Position numbers and translations under genes: made by a program. Of a stretch of DNA of 64,000 bases, positions 40,174 to 50,770 are shown piece after piece. Source of the stretch: Bacteroidota bacterium. GTDB taxonomy: Bacteria; Bacteroidota; Bacteroidia; CAIKAF01. Below the pieces are notes generated by a model, which made no database searches, was not told where the DNA came from, and saw nothing but the letters and a program-made list of their open reading frames with translations. How positions within the stretch are numbered: position 1 is the stretch's first letter; each line of letters begins with the position of its first letter. The stretch lies in contig VGMT01000002.1 of NCBI GenBank assembly GCA_016866335.1, forward strand, positions 84,910 to 148,909. Reading direction: 5' to 3'.

Positions 40174-41585
40174 ACCTTTGGAGATTCCAATCCCAGCTCG
40201 GTTCCAAGTTCAATCATTAGGGCCAATGCCGCTTCTCGTTCATTGGGAATGCGCCCCTCTAAAATAGACTCTTTTATGCACCGTTTTATTTGCCCTACAA
40301 CAGGTCCCGGCCCAATTCCAAAATGCCGAATGATTTCTTCGCCCGAAACAGGCGGCTGAAAGTTCCTGATGTGGTCTTTTTCTTCTACTTCCTGAAGTTT
40401 TTGTTTAACCACCTCGTAGTTGCGCAGGTAACGCGAAACCCGACTTGGGTTTTTTGAGGTTATGTCGGCCTGGCACAACAACAAAAGGTTTTCAAGGTCT
40501 TCCCCAGCGTCCATCAACAACCGCCTTAAGGCCGAATCGGTGATTTCTTGCTTTGCCAAAACAATGGGCCGTAAATGCAGTTTCACCATTTTTTCAACGA
40601 ATTTCATTTTTTCGTTGCCGGGTAAACCCAATTTTTTGAACAATTTAGGTACCATTCTAGCCCCCAGATCTTCGTGGCCATGGAAGGTCCAACCATGGCC
40701 GGGTTCAAATCGTTTGGTTTGGGGTTTTGCTATGTCGTGCATAACGGCCGACCACCGCAGCCATAGGTTGGTCGAGAGCTGAGCAAGGTTGTTTAAAACC
40801 TCGATGGTGTGGTAAAAGTTGTCTTTATGGCCAAGGCCATTTACTTTCTCTATGCCCTTAAGTAAGCAGAATTCCGGGAAAATAACCTCAAGTAAACCTC
40901 CTTTGTCCAACATTAAAAACAGTCGGCCGGGTTCATCGCAGGCCATCATTTTGTTTATTTCATCAGCAATCCGCTCTTTGGCAACAATATTCATTCGACC
41001 AGCCAACCTGGGCATGCTTCCCCACAAATCTGGATGAATGTCAAAATTCAATTGCATAGCAAACCGAATGGCCCTAAGCATGCGTAATGGGTCGTCGTCA
41101 AATGTTTTTTCGGGGTTTACTGGAGTACGAATCAGACCAGAATTCAGGTCGGAAACACCATCAAAGGTGTCGATTAAGACCCCAAATTTGTTTTTGTTTA
41201 GGCAAACCGCAAGGGTATTGATGGTAAAATCACGGCGGTTTAGGTCATCCTGAAAACTACCTTGACTAACTTCAGGATTTCGTGAATCGCGCCGATAGCT
41301 TTCTTTTCGAGCCCCTACGAATTCAATATCCAAATCTTCCCATAAAAAATGGGCGGTTCCAAAGTTTTTAAACACCATCAAATGTTCGGCTCGCCCTAAT
41401 TTATGAGCTACCCGTTCGGCCAGTTCTAAGCCATTTCCAACGCACATAAAATCGATGTCCTTGCATGGTCTTCCTAAAAGCAAGTCGCGCACAAATCCAC
41501 CAATTACATAGCATTCCAGGCCCAAGGCATCGGCCTCAGCGCCAACCAACTGAAAAATCGGGCGGTTCAGTTCCAAAAATGCCAT
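40170..41585 (-). CDS. CCA tRNA nucleotidyltransferase / poly(A) polymerase-like with HD domain
   Basis: CYVIGGFVRDLLLGRPCKDIDFMCVGNG; RRDFTINTLAV; DDPLRMLRAIRFA; WSAVMHDIAKP. Confidence 0.93.
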   Translation of the reverse strand: MAFLELNRPIFQLVGAEADALGLECYVIGGFVRDLLLGRPCKDIDFMCVGNGLELAERVAHKLGRAEHLMVFKNFGTAHFLWEDLDIEFVGARKESYRRDSRNPEVSQGSFQDDLNRRDFTINTLAVCLNKNKFGVLIDTFDGVSDLNSGLIRTPVNPEKTFDDDPLRMLRAIRFAMQLNFDIHPDLWGSMPRLAGRMNIVAKERIADEINKMMACDEPGRLFLMLDKGGLLEVIFPEFCLLKGIEKVNGLGHKDNFYHTIEVLNNLAQLSTNLWLRWSAVMHDIAKPQTKRFEPGHGWTFHGHEDLGARMVPKLFKKLGLPGNEKMKFVEKMVKLHLRPIVLAKQEITDSALRRLLMDAGEDLENLLLLCQADITSKNPSRVSRYLRNYEVVKQKLQEVEEKDHIRNFQPPVSGEEIIRHFGIGPGPVVGQIKRCIKESILEGRIPNEREAALALMIELGTELGLESPKV

Positions 41586-41599
41586 GGGCAAAAGTAGGG

Positions 41600-42694
41600 C
41601 TAATTCCCGTTTGCTACAAGGGAATATAAACCCAGCCAAGCAGGAATAAGTGTTTCGGGACTGAATTGCTGCAAATGGCTACGGCATTCTGCCCGATTTT
41701 CAGGCAAAGGGTTTTCTAAAATGTGCATCATGGTTTCTGCCCAAGCTTCGGGCTGGTAAGGCGAAGCGTAGTAGGCGCAATCTCCGCCTGCTTCTTCCAT
41801 AGCGGTTCCTGAACTGGTAATAACGGTTTTTCCAGCTTGGATTCCCTCTAAAACCGGCAGCCCAAACCCTTCTAAAACAGATGGATATACCAATGCATCG
41901 CAGTGTTCAATGTACCCGTTTTTATCGGCCTCTGAAATTTCACCCAGCAGGTGTACCCGGTCGGTCAAATCCATGTTTTTAATAAACCCCAACAAACTTG
42001 ACCGCATGCCTAAATCTTTTCCAACCAAAATCAAATGGTGGGGAATTCGCTTTCTTACCATCATAAAAGCCTCCAGCAGCATTCCTAAATTTTTTCGAGC
42101 TTCTAGGTTTCCAACATACAAAAAATAGGGTTGAATGGCTTTGCTTGGAGGTATGGATTGAACTTGGCTGGGAATAAAAACAGGAGGCAAAACCTCGGCC
42201 GTTTTGCCCAACAAGGCAGGCAGGTTTTGAAGCCGGTTTGCAGTAAACCGACTTACACAAACAACGCTTGAGCATCGGCGCAAAGCGCGTTGTGTTTTTA
42301 TACGGTACAGTATGGCATTCCAAATAGAATGGTAGGCAGGTACATCAAACGCAATGGTATCGTGAACGGTAACCACAGATGGAACGTTTAGGTCAAGTGG
42401 AAGTTCAGGGGATAGGGAGTGAAAAACCGAAACACCCTGTTCTTTTATTTCCTTACCCATGCCCCAAATCCGCCAAATTCGAGCGTTTTGGTTGGGGCTA
42501 ACGATTCGAATGCCTGCCCTGTGCATTTCATCGGCAAAATCGGCCCTCTCAATTTTTGGGCTAAACAAAACCATGCGGTTTGGGGGCAACACACTGGCCA
42601 ACATGCGGATGTGGTTCCGGGAGTATTGACCCAGCCCCGATGAATTTGAAAAGGCTCTTTTGGCATCAAATCCGACAACAAATTCATGGTTCAT
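41600..42694 (-). CDS. Glycosyltransferase family 4 (group 1) protein
   Basis: YFLYVGNLEARKNLGMLLEAF; ALVYPSVLEGFGLPVLEGIQAGKTVITS. Confidence 0.9.
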   Translation of the reverse strand: MNHEFVVGFDAKRAFSNSSGLGQYSRNHIRMLASVLPPNRMVLFSPKIERADFADEMHRAGIRIVSPNQNARIWRIWGMGKEIKEQGVSVFHSLSPELPLDLNVPSVVTVHDTIAFDVPAYHSIWNAILYRIKTQRALRRCSSVVCVSRFTANRLQNLPALLGKTAEVLPPVFIPSQVQSIPPSKAIQPYFLYVGNLEARKNLGMLLEAFMMVRKRIPHHLILVGKDLGMRSSLLGFIKNMDLTDRVHLLGEISEADKNGYIEHCDALVYPSVLEGFGLPVLEGIQAGKTVITSSGTAMEEAGGDCAYYASPYQPEAWAETMMHILENPLPENRAECRSHLQQFSPETLIPAWLGLYSLVANGN

Positions 42695-42781
42695 CTAAGG
42701 TGCTTTGGGCACAAAGTAACGGCTTAGCCAACGAAACGCCAAACCGAGCCGAGTCCAATACTCGGGAATAGCAACGCATTT

Positions 42782-43126
42782 TTGTACTTTCGTACCGTGT
42801 CTTATTTTCCTGAATTCAACACGGTTCAAAACCTATGCTCGAATGACCTAAGTAAGGTGATGCAGGCGTGGAGGCTGCAGGTGGAAAAAGACGCCTCAGC
42901 CATGAAATTAAGGCTAGATTCCACAGAAAGTCCAATCGTGGCGGTACAAACCTGGTCTGTTTTTATTGCGGAACGCTTACGAACGCTAAAGCCTAGTCAA
43001 CGCTATGCCATTGCTTATGCTGCAGACCTCCAAGACTTAGATGAAAACAACGACAAGGCCGCAATGCAACTGCTGCAAAGGTGCTTAATGAAGGTCCTTA
43101 CCCGTCGCCATTTTTCTGGTAAATGA
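42782..43126 (+). CDS. Hypothetical protein, translationally coupled to downstream histidine kinase
   Basis: 114-aa ORF; ATGA overlap with 43123. Confidence 0.65.
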   Translation: MYFRTVSYFPEFNTVQNLCSNDLSKVMQAWRLQVEKDASAMKLRLDSTESPIVAVQTWSVFIAERLRTLKPSQRYAIAYAADLQDLDENNDKAAMQLLQRCLMKVLTRRHFSGK

Positions 43127-46100
43127 AGTGGCTGGCTTTTATATTCAGAGGTGCATTTCGCCACACGGCCCTGCTTTTGTTTTTTGGGGCCCTAGGTTTA
43201 TCCTTACTGCTGGGGAACTTAAGAAACACTTCTAAACACAAAGCCGCTTCCACGTTGAATGCGCGTGAGGCTCTGTACGCCAATGAAGATTTGCTTATGC
43301 AAGTCATGGATTCGGTTCTAGAGGATGTGCTTCAGAATGCGGAATCAAAATTGAAGGTTCAAACCCAGGCAGAACTTGCCTTTTTTGTCTATAAAAACGA
43401 CTCCTTAATCTATTGGAATTCGGCTTCGGTACCTGTTCCATTCCAACGTTTCGATGAAGAGTTTTTGCAACCTGTAATGCAGCTGCGGAATGGATGGTAT
43501 CGAATACTAAGACGAGACAGCGCCGATGTTTCAATAGTAGGAATGGTTAAGATAAAGCAGGAGTTTTTCATAAAAAATGAGTTTTTGCAAGACGCATTTT
43601 CACCTGGGTTCGGGTTTGACAATCAGGTACAAATTAGTTTGAATCCAGCCGATTCTGATTTCCATTTAGCCGATCGGCAGGGGTATTTTTTATGTGCCCT
43701 GGTTTTTCCGCAAAGCGAACGAGCCCCGCTGCGCTTTCCTTTGCTGGCTGGCTTAACCTATTTCTTGGCCTTGCTTCTGGGTTTGTATTTGCTGTATGAT
43801 TTACGCAGGCTTCGGGTTTTTAGAAAACGACCTGCCATGCACCTAAGCCTTTTTGCTTTGTTTGTGGTTGCCGTTCGGATTATAAACATTCAGTTTAAGT
43901 TTCCTTTCGTACTGTACGAGTTGCCCCTGTTTTCGCCCCTGTATTTTGCCAGCAGCGACTGGTTGCCAAGCCTCGGCGATTTCATGGTTCATGCTCTACT
44001 AATGACAGCGTTGTTGGCCTTAATTTTTTCAAATTACAGCAAATACAAGTACCCCGACGTTCAAGGTTCTCGCCTTACTTTGTGGATTTTAATCTTTGGA
44101 GGCATGGTTGCAGGCTTCAGCTATGCACTGCTTCATTTGCTCCGAACCTTGGTTTTTGATTCTTCAATATCTTTTGATTTATTCAATGTTTTGGAGTTAA
44201 ATACGTATAGTTTCTGGGGCTTTACCCTCTTGGCTTTGCTGTTGGCCAATTTTTTATTGATTTCACATTTTTGTTCTAAAATGTTGGCGCGCAGCCCACA
44301 TTTGCGCTGGTGGAAAGCCGCATTGTGGACCCTTGTGCCCTATGCGGGCATGTCTTTAATTACCCTGTTTCTTGATGGACTTGATCCATTAAGTATTTGG
44401 TTGACCTATCCGATTCACCTTGCTATATTATGGGTTCACATGAAAAACAAGCAGGTGATTGGATTTTATTCCTTGGCCCCGACCTTGATTTTGTTTGCAG
44501 GCTATGCCACGTTTATGCTTTCGCAACTAAATACCGAAAAAGAATTGCAGGCCCGGCAGGTTTTGGCTTTAAAAATTGCCGAAGAGCAGGACCATGTGGC
44601 CGAGTTTCTTTTTGACCAGGCGGTTAAGGGAATTCAATCTGACGCAGCCATTCGGTATTTTTTACAAGAGTATTCGTATTCCTTTCCGTACGAATTTTTT
44701 GAACGCATTGCCCAGCGCTATTTTGGTGGGTATTGGTCAAAGTATGCCTTGGTAATTGTTCCTTTTTCGTCAAGGGAGGTCGAATTGTATGCGACTCATC
44801 CTGAGCTGGCCGACCCAGATGTGCTTCATTACGAAGCCTCAATTGAAAAACAGGGTAGAGCAACTGCAAGCCCATATTTATTTTATTTAGAAAACAATTA
44901 TGGAAAAGTAAATTACCTTGGCCGCATTCCAGTCTCCGTTTGGAACGGGAAAGACACAAGCCACCATTTCATCTATCTTGAATTTATTTCTAAAATGGTT
45001 ACCCAGGTAACCGGTTTCCCTGAATTGCTGCTTGACCAAAGTATTACCCGGCCGGTGAATTTAAAGGGTTACAGCTATGCCAGCTATAAAGAGGGCGAAT
45101 TAAATGTAGCTGCGGGCGATTTTGCGTATCCTTTGCAATCCGAACGTTGGAATACCGATACCAACCAAATTAGCCTACGCAGATTTAAGGGCTTTAGCCA
45201 TTTGTTGCTACGACAGAGTCCAGCCAACATTATGGTGGTTTCTAAGCCCATTCCTAGGCTTTTGGATTCCTTGAATCCATTTGCATATTTATTGCTGTAT
45301 TTCAGTGCTTTGCTCTTTTTGTATTTTGTATATCAGTACTATTTCGGCGAGGCTTCAGAGCGGCTTAGATTTACCCTGAAAAGCCGAATTCAGTTAACCA
45401 TTTTATTGGTTTTATTGATATCACTACTCATGGTAGGATTGGGAATAAACGATTACATAAACACCACGTTTAATCGAAAAAACCGCCTTACCATAGAGGA
45501 AAAAATGAATTCCATTGTTTCCGAATTGAAGATGGAAGTAGAAAACCGGCCTGGAATTCTTCAAAACCGAGAAGAATTGAATTTTTTACTTACCCGATAC
45601 TCCGGCATTTTCTTCTCAGACATCAATTTATTCATGCCCTCGGGCATTCTGTTGGCAAGTTCGCGTGAAGCCATGTACAACGAGGGTCTTATCGGACGGC
45701 AAATGCATCCTCAGGCATATCAAGCTTTAATTCAAGAACAGCAACCAAGGTTTTTGCATAAAGAATGGGTGGGAAATTTTGAATACCTGTCGGGATATAC
45801 CGTTTTTCGAAACCGCAATGGCGAGGTTTTAGGGTATTTGAACTTGCCTTATTTTTTAAGGCAGAAAGACCTAAAGGAAGAATTGTCAAGCTCGCTTCTG
45901 GCTCTTATTAATATTTATTCATTGTTGATTGTTGCCTCTATGCTCATTAGCCTATTGATTGCAAATCAGCTCACTGGGCCTTTGTCTTTGCTTCAGCAAA
46001 AATTAGGGAAAATTAGGCTGGGCCGCAAAAATGAAACCATAGAATACCGAGGAAACGACGAGGTCGCTAGCCTGGTAAACGAATACAACAGAATGGTTCA

Positions 46101-46827
46101 AGAGCTTGAAGCATCGGCTCAGTTGCTCGCTGCATCCGAACGCGAGAATGCATGGAAAGAAATGGCCAGACAGGTGGCCCATGAGGTGAAAAACCCTCTT
46201 ACACCCATGAAACTGAATGTGCAGTATTTACTAAAAGCTTGGGAAGATGGCCGAACCGACTTCCCTGAGCGTATTCTTCGATTTAAAGAGGCTATGCTGG
46301 AGCAAATTGAAACCCTTTCTTCTATAGCTAGTGAGTTTAGTTATTTCGCTAAACTGCCTGAAATATCATTGCAAACCTTAAATTTATCTCAGTCCTTGAA
46401 ATCGGTTATGGATTTTTACTCCAAAAACGAAGAGGGAGTTAAACTAATATGGAACCCTGATTCTATGCAAAATGCCGAGGTGCTTGCAGATGGGGATCAA
46501 CTGCTTCGAGTTTTTAATAACCTTTTTAGGAATGCCATTCAAGCTATCCCTGAAGGCCGAAGTGGCGAGATACAGATTCATTTATTTCAAAATGGATCCA
46601 ATGCCATAGTCGAAATTCGAGACAATGGCATGGGAATACCTGAACAGAACCGAGAGCGGATTTTTACACCCAATTTTACCACCAAGGGCTCTGGTATGGG
46701 TTTGGGTTTGGCTATGGCCAAAACCATTGTTGAAAACATGAAGGGGGAAATTAATTTTACCTCTGAAACGGGCGTTGGAACTTCTTTTTATGTGAAGTTA
46801 CCTCTGTTGCATACTACCCAAGACTAA
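43123..46827 (+). CDS. Very large (1234 aa) multi-TM NtrY-like sensor histidine kinase with HAMP
   Basis: MARQVAHEVKNPLTPMKLNVQYL; LLRVFNNLFRNAIQAIP; IRDNGMGIPEQNRERIFTPNFTTKGSGMGLGLAMAK. Confidence 0.9.
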   Translation: MKWLAFIFRGAFRHTALLLFFGALGLSLLLGNLRNTSKHKAASTLNAREALYANEDLLMQVMDSVLEDVLQNAESKLKVQTQAELAFFVYKNDSLIYWNSASVPVPFQRFDEEFLQPVMQLRNGWYRILRRDSADVSIVGMVKIKQEFFIKNEFLQDAFSPGFGFDNQVQISLNPADSDFHLADRQGYFLCALVFPQSERAPLRFPLLAGLTYFLALLLGLYLLYDLRRLRVFRKRPAMHLSLFALFVVAVRIINIQFKFPFVLYELPLFSPLYFASSDWLPSLGDFMVHALLMTALLALIFSNYSKYKYPDVQGSRLTLWILIFGGMVAGFSYALLHLLRTLVFDSSISFDLFNVLELNTYSFWGFTLLALLLANFLLISHFCSKMLARSPHLRWWKAALWTLVPYAGMSLITLFLDGLDPLSIWLTYPIHLAILWVHMKNKQVIGFYSLAPTLILFAGYATFMLSQLNTEKELQARQVLALKIAEEQDHVAEFLFDQAVKGIQSDAAIRYFLQEYSYSFPYEFFERIAQRYFGGYWSKYALVIVPFSSREVELYATHPELADPDVLHYEASIEKQGRATASPYLFYLENNYGKVNYLGRIPVSVWNGKDTSHHFIYLEFISKMVTQVTGFPELLLDQSITRPVNLKGYSYASYKEGELNVAAGDFAYPLQSERWNTDTNQISLRRFKGFSHLLLRQSPANIMVVSKPIPRLLDSLNPFAYLLLYFSALLFLYFVYQYYFGEASERLRFTLKSRIQLTILLVLLISLLMVGLGINDYINTTFNRKNRLTIEEKMNSIVSELKMEVENRPGILQNREELNFLLTRYSGIFFSDINLFMPSGILLASSREAMYNEGLIGRQMHPQAYQALIQEQQPRFLHKEWVGNFEYLSGYTVFRNRNGEVLGYLNLPYFLRQKDLKEELSSSLLALINIYSLLIVASMLISLLIANQLTGPLSLLQQKLGKIRLGRKNETIEYRGNDEVASLVNEYNRMVQELEASAQLLAASERENAWKEMARQVAHEVKNPLTPMKLNVQYLLKAWEDGRTDFPERILRFKEAMLEQIETLSSIASEFSYFAKLPEISLQTLNLSQSLKSVMDFYSKNEEGVKLIWNPDSMQNAEVLADGDQLLRVFNNLFRNAIQAIPEGRSGEIQIHLFQNGSNAIVEIRDNGMGIPEQNRERIFTPNFTTKGSGMGLGLAMAKTIVENMKGEINFTSETGVGTSFYVKLPLLHTTQD

Positions 46828-47891
46828 GCCCTTTCTATTCCTTGGAATTTTGAATCTAGGCCACGGTTCAATGCCTCAATTCTGGGATTCATTATTTTAA
46901 ACCATATGGGGGGAATCAATGAGAGCATCATAGAGCCAGGGTAACCCAAAGGCAAAGCCGGCGCCTCTGGTCTGTGCTGAAGCAATTGGTATGGTTTGCT
47001 TGCCTTGAAATGGTGGTCGGAATGCCTTGTTAAATCGTACAACACCGCTCGGCCCAGCCGGTGGTCGCTATTCCAAGAGTGCCATGGCTTTACCGTTTCA
47101 TAATGCCCAGAGGGAAGAAGTCTGCGTTTTAACCCATAGTGCTCTATGTAATTTACGGTTTCCAATAATAAAATACCCAAAAAACCAGTTGAGATGCCAA
47201 AAAGGAGAGCAGGAGTACTGCCATACCAAACCAAAATCGCGGCATATACAACATAAGCTAAGCTAAACCAAACCATTCTGTTGTACTTGGAAACGAATCG
47301 TCTGTTTTTTCGCGCCAGGTTGCCGCGTTCCAAGGCCCATGCAGAAAGCCAAGAACCCCACATGGAGCGGAACCAAAAGGCATAAACGGTTTCGTTAAGC
47401 CTTGCAGTGGCAGGGTCGCGGTCGGTGCTGACGTACCGATGATGTCCCCAATTGTGTTCAATGAAAAAATGAATGTAAAAAGAAGGCCAAAGCAAAGCCC
47501 AGGCTGCAAACTTTGATACCGCATCCGAACGGTGCCCAAGCTCGTGCGCCACGTTAATTCCATTCACCCCAAGTACCAATCCAGTACTCACCAAAATCCC
47601 CAATCCAGCAACCCAATTTCCATTAAAATTCAGCCATTTTTCTAATCCTAAGCCTAAAATTCCAAAAACAACAGGCAGATTTAAGAACAATATAACATCG
47701 AATGCAATTTGCCCCTTCATTGTTTCATCCACATTGCTGGTGGAGCGCGGTAGAGCTTGCTCCAAAAAAGGAATTACACAAAAGGCTACCAAAGGCCCCA
47801 GCCAATTTCCCAAAATGGAAAACCGAAGGTCTAAAAAAACCAACATCGGCACCAAAAAACTTAAAACATAACGCAGCATTTCCCTAAACAT
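46824..47891 (-). CDS. Alkane 1-monooxygenase (AlkB)-like membrane diiron enzyme
   Basis: HELGHRSD, EHNWGHHRYVSTDRDPATAR, NYIEHYGLKR, RHSDHHFKASKPYQLLQ. Confidence 0.88.
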   Translation of the reverse strand: MFREMLRYVLSFLVPMLVFLDLRFSILGNWLGPLVAFCVIPFLEQALPRSTSNVDETMKGQIAFDVILFLNLPVVFGILGLGLEKWLNFNGNWVAGLGILVSTGLVLGVNGINVAHELGHRSDAVSKFAAWALLWPSFYIHFFIEHNWGHHRYVSTDRDPATARLNETVYAFWFRSMWGSWLSAWALERGNLARKNRRFVSKYNRMVWFSLAYVVYAAILVWYGSTPALLFGISTGFLGILLLETVNYIEHYGLKRRLLPSGHYETVKPWHSWNSDHRLGRAVLYDLTRHSDHHFKASKPYQLLQHRPEAPALPLGYPGSMMLSLIPPIWFKIMNPRIEALNRGLDSKFQGIERA

Positions 47892-47978
47892 AATTGTCTA
47901 CGCTCTAAAAGTTCCAAAAAACAACATAAAATTACGAATTTGCGTTCCTAAATCAACCACCAAACTACCAAATTCATC

Positions 47979-48605
47979 ATGGGAAGAAGACCAGTCAAAA
48001 AATTTAGAAGAGAAGACGATGAGGTAAAATTGCAATGGCTTAGCGTTATTGCACCAAAATTGTTTCAAGAGGGGTTTCGCCACTTATCTATGGATGAAAT
48101 TATTTTGTGGGTGGGTGTGTCTAAAGCTACCTTTTATAAGTATTTCAGTTCAAGGGAAATGTTGGTTGAGGAAATGCTTACTCTAAAACTAACGGAAATT
48201 ACTGGCTTTAAAGACATCTTATTTGAATTTGGCCGCCCTTACCGGGACAGGTACCGTGCATCTATGGTATTGCTAGAGGATGCATTGGCGCCTGTTTCAC
48301 CTAAGTTCTTGGAGGATGTTATGCACTCGCACCCCGAACAGCTAAATCAGGTTTACCAATTTATCGAATTTAGCCTTCAATGGCTGGAGCAATTTTATAT
48401 GGAAGGCATGCGCGACCATGGCTTACGAAAAGTAAATCCTAAGTTGCTGCTGATGGCCGATGGCGCTTTTTTGACAAGTTTGGTTTCAACGCAGCGGCTT
48501 AAAAAAACAGGGTTGAGCGTGGGTGAGGCTTTGCATCAATATTTTGAATTAAGGGCTCTAGGACTTCAATCGGTTTCGAAAACAAAAGACCTTAATTTGT
48601 CCTAA
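47979..48605 (+). CDS. TetR/AcrR family transcriptional regulator
   Basis: N-terminal HTH: LFQEGFRHLSMDEIILWVGVSKATFYKYFSSREMLVEEML. Confidence 0.88.
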   Translation: MGRRPVKKFRREDDEVKLQWLSVIAPKLFQEGFRHLSMDEIILWVGVSKATFYKYFSSREMLVEEMLTLKLTEITGFKDILFEFGRPYRDRYRASMVLLEDALAPVSPKFLEDVMHSHPEQLNQVYQFIEFSLQWLEQFYMEGMRDHGLRKVNPKLLLMADGAFLTSLVSTQRLKKTGLSVGEALHQYFELRALGLQSVSKTKDLNLS

Positions 48606-48656
48606 TAATTTGTGGGTAAAGCCACAAGGTTAAGTATCCTTTATTAAATTTGAGAA

Positions 48657-49484
48657 ATGAATGTACGGCTCATATCTCTTGTAGCGCTTATTGTTTCGAT
48701 TTTTCTTATTGCCCTAGCTGTTTCTAGACCCTATTGGTATTTGCTAAGAAAGCGCGTATTAAAATCAACGGGCGATGTTGCCATTCATCAAGGAGATTGC
48801 ATCTATTCGGGTACCGGCGTTGCCTTACCAACCAATTTTGATTTGTTGGGAATCGACGTTTCTCACCATCAGGGTTTGATTGATTGGAAAAAGGTTAAAT
48901 CGGCCTACGTTAATTCTAGGCCGCTGTCTTTTGTTTTTGTCCGAGCAACCTATGGCCGTTGGAAAAACGATAAGTACTTTACCTACAATTGGAAGGCAAC
49001 CGCTCAGGTTGGAATTCTGCGTGGAGCCTACCATTATTACCTTGCCAATCAGTCGGCTCAAGCTCAGGCAGATAAGTTTTTAAGTCGGGTGTGCGACCCT
49101 GATGGAAATTATCAGGGCGATTTGCCTCCAGTTTTAGATATTGAGGAGGCGCCAACAGGAATCCCCCGCGATGAATTTCACACTGGGATTAAAATTTGGT
49201 TAAATGCGGTAGAAAAAAAAACAGGGTTGCGCCCCATTGTTTATTCGGGTTCAAAGTTCTACAAGGTGAATCTTTTTCCAGAATTTAAATCCTATCCTCT
49301 GTGGGTTGCTCATTATAAAACAGACAATCCCTCCGTACCCAGTTCTCAGACCTGGGATTTATGGCAGTTTACTGACCGAGCCCGAATCAATGGAATATGC
49401 GAACCTGTTGATTTGAATATCAGTGGCGGCGTACCCGCCTTTTTTCCTAAAAAGCAACTGGTAGAATTGCATGGGCGCCCTTGA
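48657..49484 (+). CDS. GH25 family (lysozyme-like) glycoside hydrolase with N-terminal TM anchor
   Basis: LGIDVSHHQGLIDWKKVK; FVFVRATYG; GAYHYYLANQSAQAQADKFL; PPVLDIEE. Confidence 0.88.
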   Translation: MNVRLISLVALIVSIFLIALAVSRPYWYLLRKRVLKSTGDVAIHQGDCIYSGTGVALPTNFDLLGIDVSHHQGLIDWKKVKSAYVNSRPLSFVFVRATYGRWKNDKYFTYNWKATAQVGILRGAYHYYLANQSAQAQADKFLSRVCDPDGNYQGDLPPVLDIEEAPTGIPRDEFHTGIKIWLNAVEKKTGLRPIVYSGSKFYKVNLFPEFKSYPLWVAHYKTDNPSVPSSQTWDLWQFTDRARINGICEPVDLNISGGVPAFFPKKQLVELHGRP

Positions 49485-49565
49485 TTGAATTGTTTTTTCT
49501 ATAGGTTTGCTTCCTTTCTTTATCTTTAACCCAACACCTTTTGTTGTTTTATAACCCAATTTTGT

Positions 49566-50765
49566 ATGCGTTTGTATCTGTTCGATTTGCCATCTATTCA
49601 AACCCATTTGTGGCCCTTTACTTTGACAAGGAGTGCCGCAGATATTCAAGTTGGAATGTTCAGTTTGCGTCAAAAGTGGCAAGCGCTAAACCAAGTCCAT
49701 ATTTTGGGTCATTTTCCCTCCTTAGTATCATCCTGGTCAACTTACGATTCCATAGCCGAGGCCTCTGCTTTTCCTTTGGTTGCTGTGGCCTCCCATTGCT
49801 TTCCAACCACTGGTTTTATTCAGCAACTCCAAAAAATGGCTCCTGGGCAAACCCTGTGGCAGGGAAATGCCCTTTTAGCCATTTTTGCCCAAAGCCCCAG
49901 CGATTTGCAGGAGAAAAATCATACTCCAACCAAATCAAATTCAATTCAGGTTGAAAAACCAGTTGATGTTTTGGATCGAATCTGGAAAATCCCCGAATTG
50001 ATTGGCAGGGAGATTCAACGGGACCTAGCTTTTTCAACACCGAATCGGACAATTCCAAAAACGGAATGGGGGAATTTAATTATTGGACCCGCTGAAAGAC
50101 TGCATTTGGCCGACGGGGCAACGGTTTATGGTTCCATAATAAATACCACTCAAGGCGATGTTTTTTTGGATTCGGATTCCGAGGTTATGGAAGGGTGCAT
50201 GATTCGTGGTCCATTTTATCTTGGTAAGCACAGCTGCCTAAAAATGGGAACCCGAATTTATGGGCCAGTAGCAACGGGGGTGCATGTGAAATTAGGTGGA
50301 GAAATCAACCAAAGTCAGATTTTTGATTACAGCAACAAGGGGCACGAGGGATATTTGGGCAATTCCGTTATTGGTTCATGGTGCAATTTAGGTGCCGATA
50401 CCAACAACTCTAATTTGAAGAACAATTATGCCGAGGTTAAATTGTGGAACCAAGCCTTAAGCACCTTCGAAAATACCGGCCTTCAATTTTGCGGGCTGTT
50501 TATGGGTGATCACTCCAAAACCGGAATAAACACTATGTTTAATACCGGGACTGTGGTGGGTTTTAGCTGCAACATTTTTGGTTCAGGTTTTCCTAGGAAT
50601 GTTATTCCCTCTTTTCGCTGGGGAGGTGCCTCAGGTGTTATCCCTTATAAATTAGAGGCCGCAAAAGAAACAGCCAAAGCCATGATGGCCAGGCGAAAAA
50701 TCAAATTTGATGAGGTTCACGAAAATATGTTCCAGAGCCTATTTAATCAGGAGAAGCCGCAATAA
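49566..50765 (+). CDS. GlmU-like putative sugar nucleotidyltransferase with left-handed beta-helix
   Basis: N-terminal RLYLFDLPSIQTHLWPFTLTRSAADIQVG...WQALNQ; C-terminal hexapeptide-type ISN/GCNIFGSG repeats. Confidence 0.75.
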   Translation: MRLYLFDLPSIQTHLWPFTLTRSAADIQVGMFSLRQKWQALNQVHILGHFPSLVSSWSTYDSIAEASAFPLVAVASHCFPTTGFIQQLQKMAPGQTLWQGNALLAIFAQSPSDLQEKNHTPTKSNSIQVEKPVDVLDRIWKIPELIGREIQRDLAFSTPNRTIPKTEWGNLIIGPAERLHLADGATVYGSIINTTQGDVFLDSDSEVMEGCMIRGPFYLGKHSCLKMGTRIYGPVATGVHVKLGGEINQSQIFDYSNKGHEGYLGNSVIGSWCNLGADTNNSNLKNNYAEVKLWNQALSTFENTGLQFCGLFMGDHSKTGINTMFNTGTVVGFSCNIFGSGFPRNVIPSFRWGGASGVIPYKLEAAKETAKAMMARRKIKFDEVHENMFQSLFNQEKPQ

Positions 50766-50770
50766 AAGGG

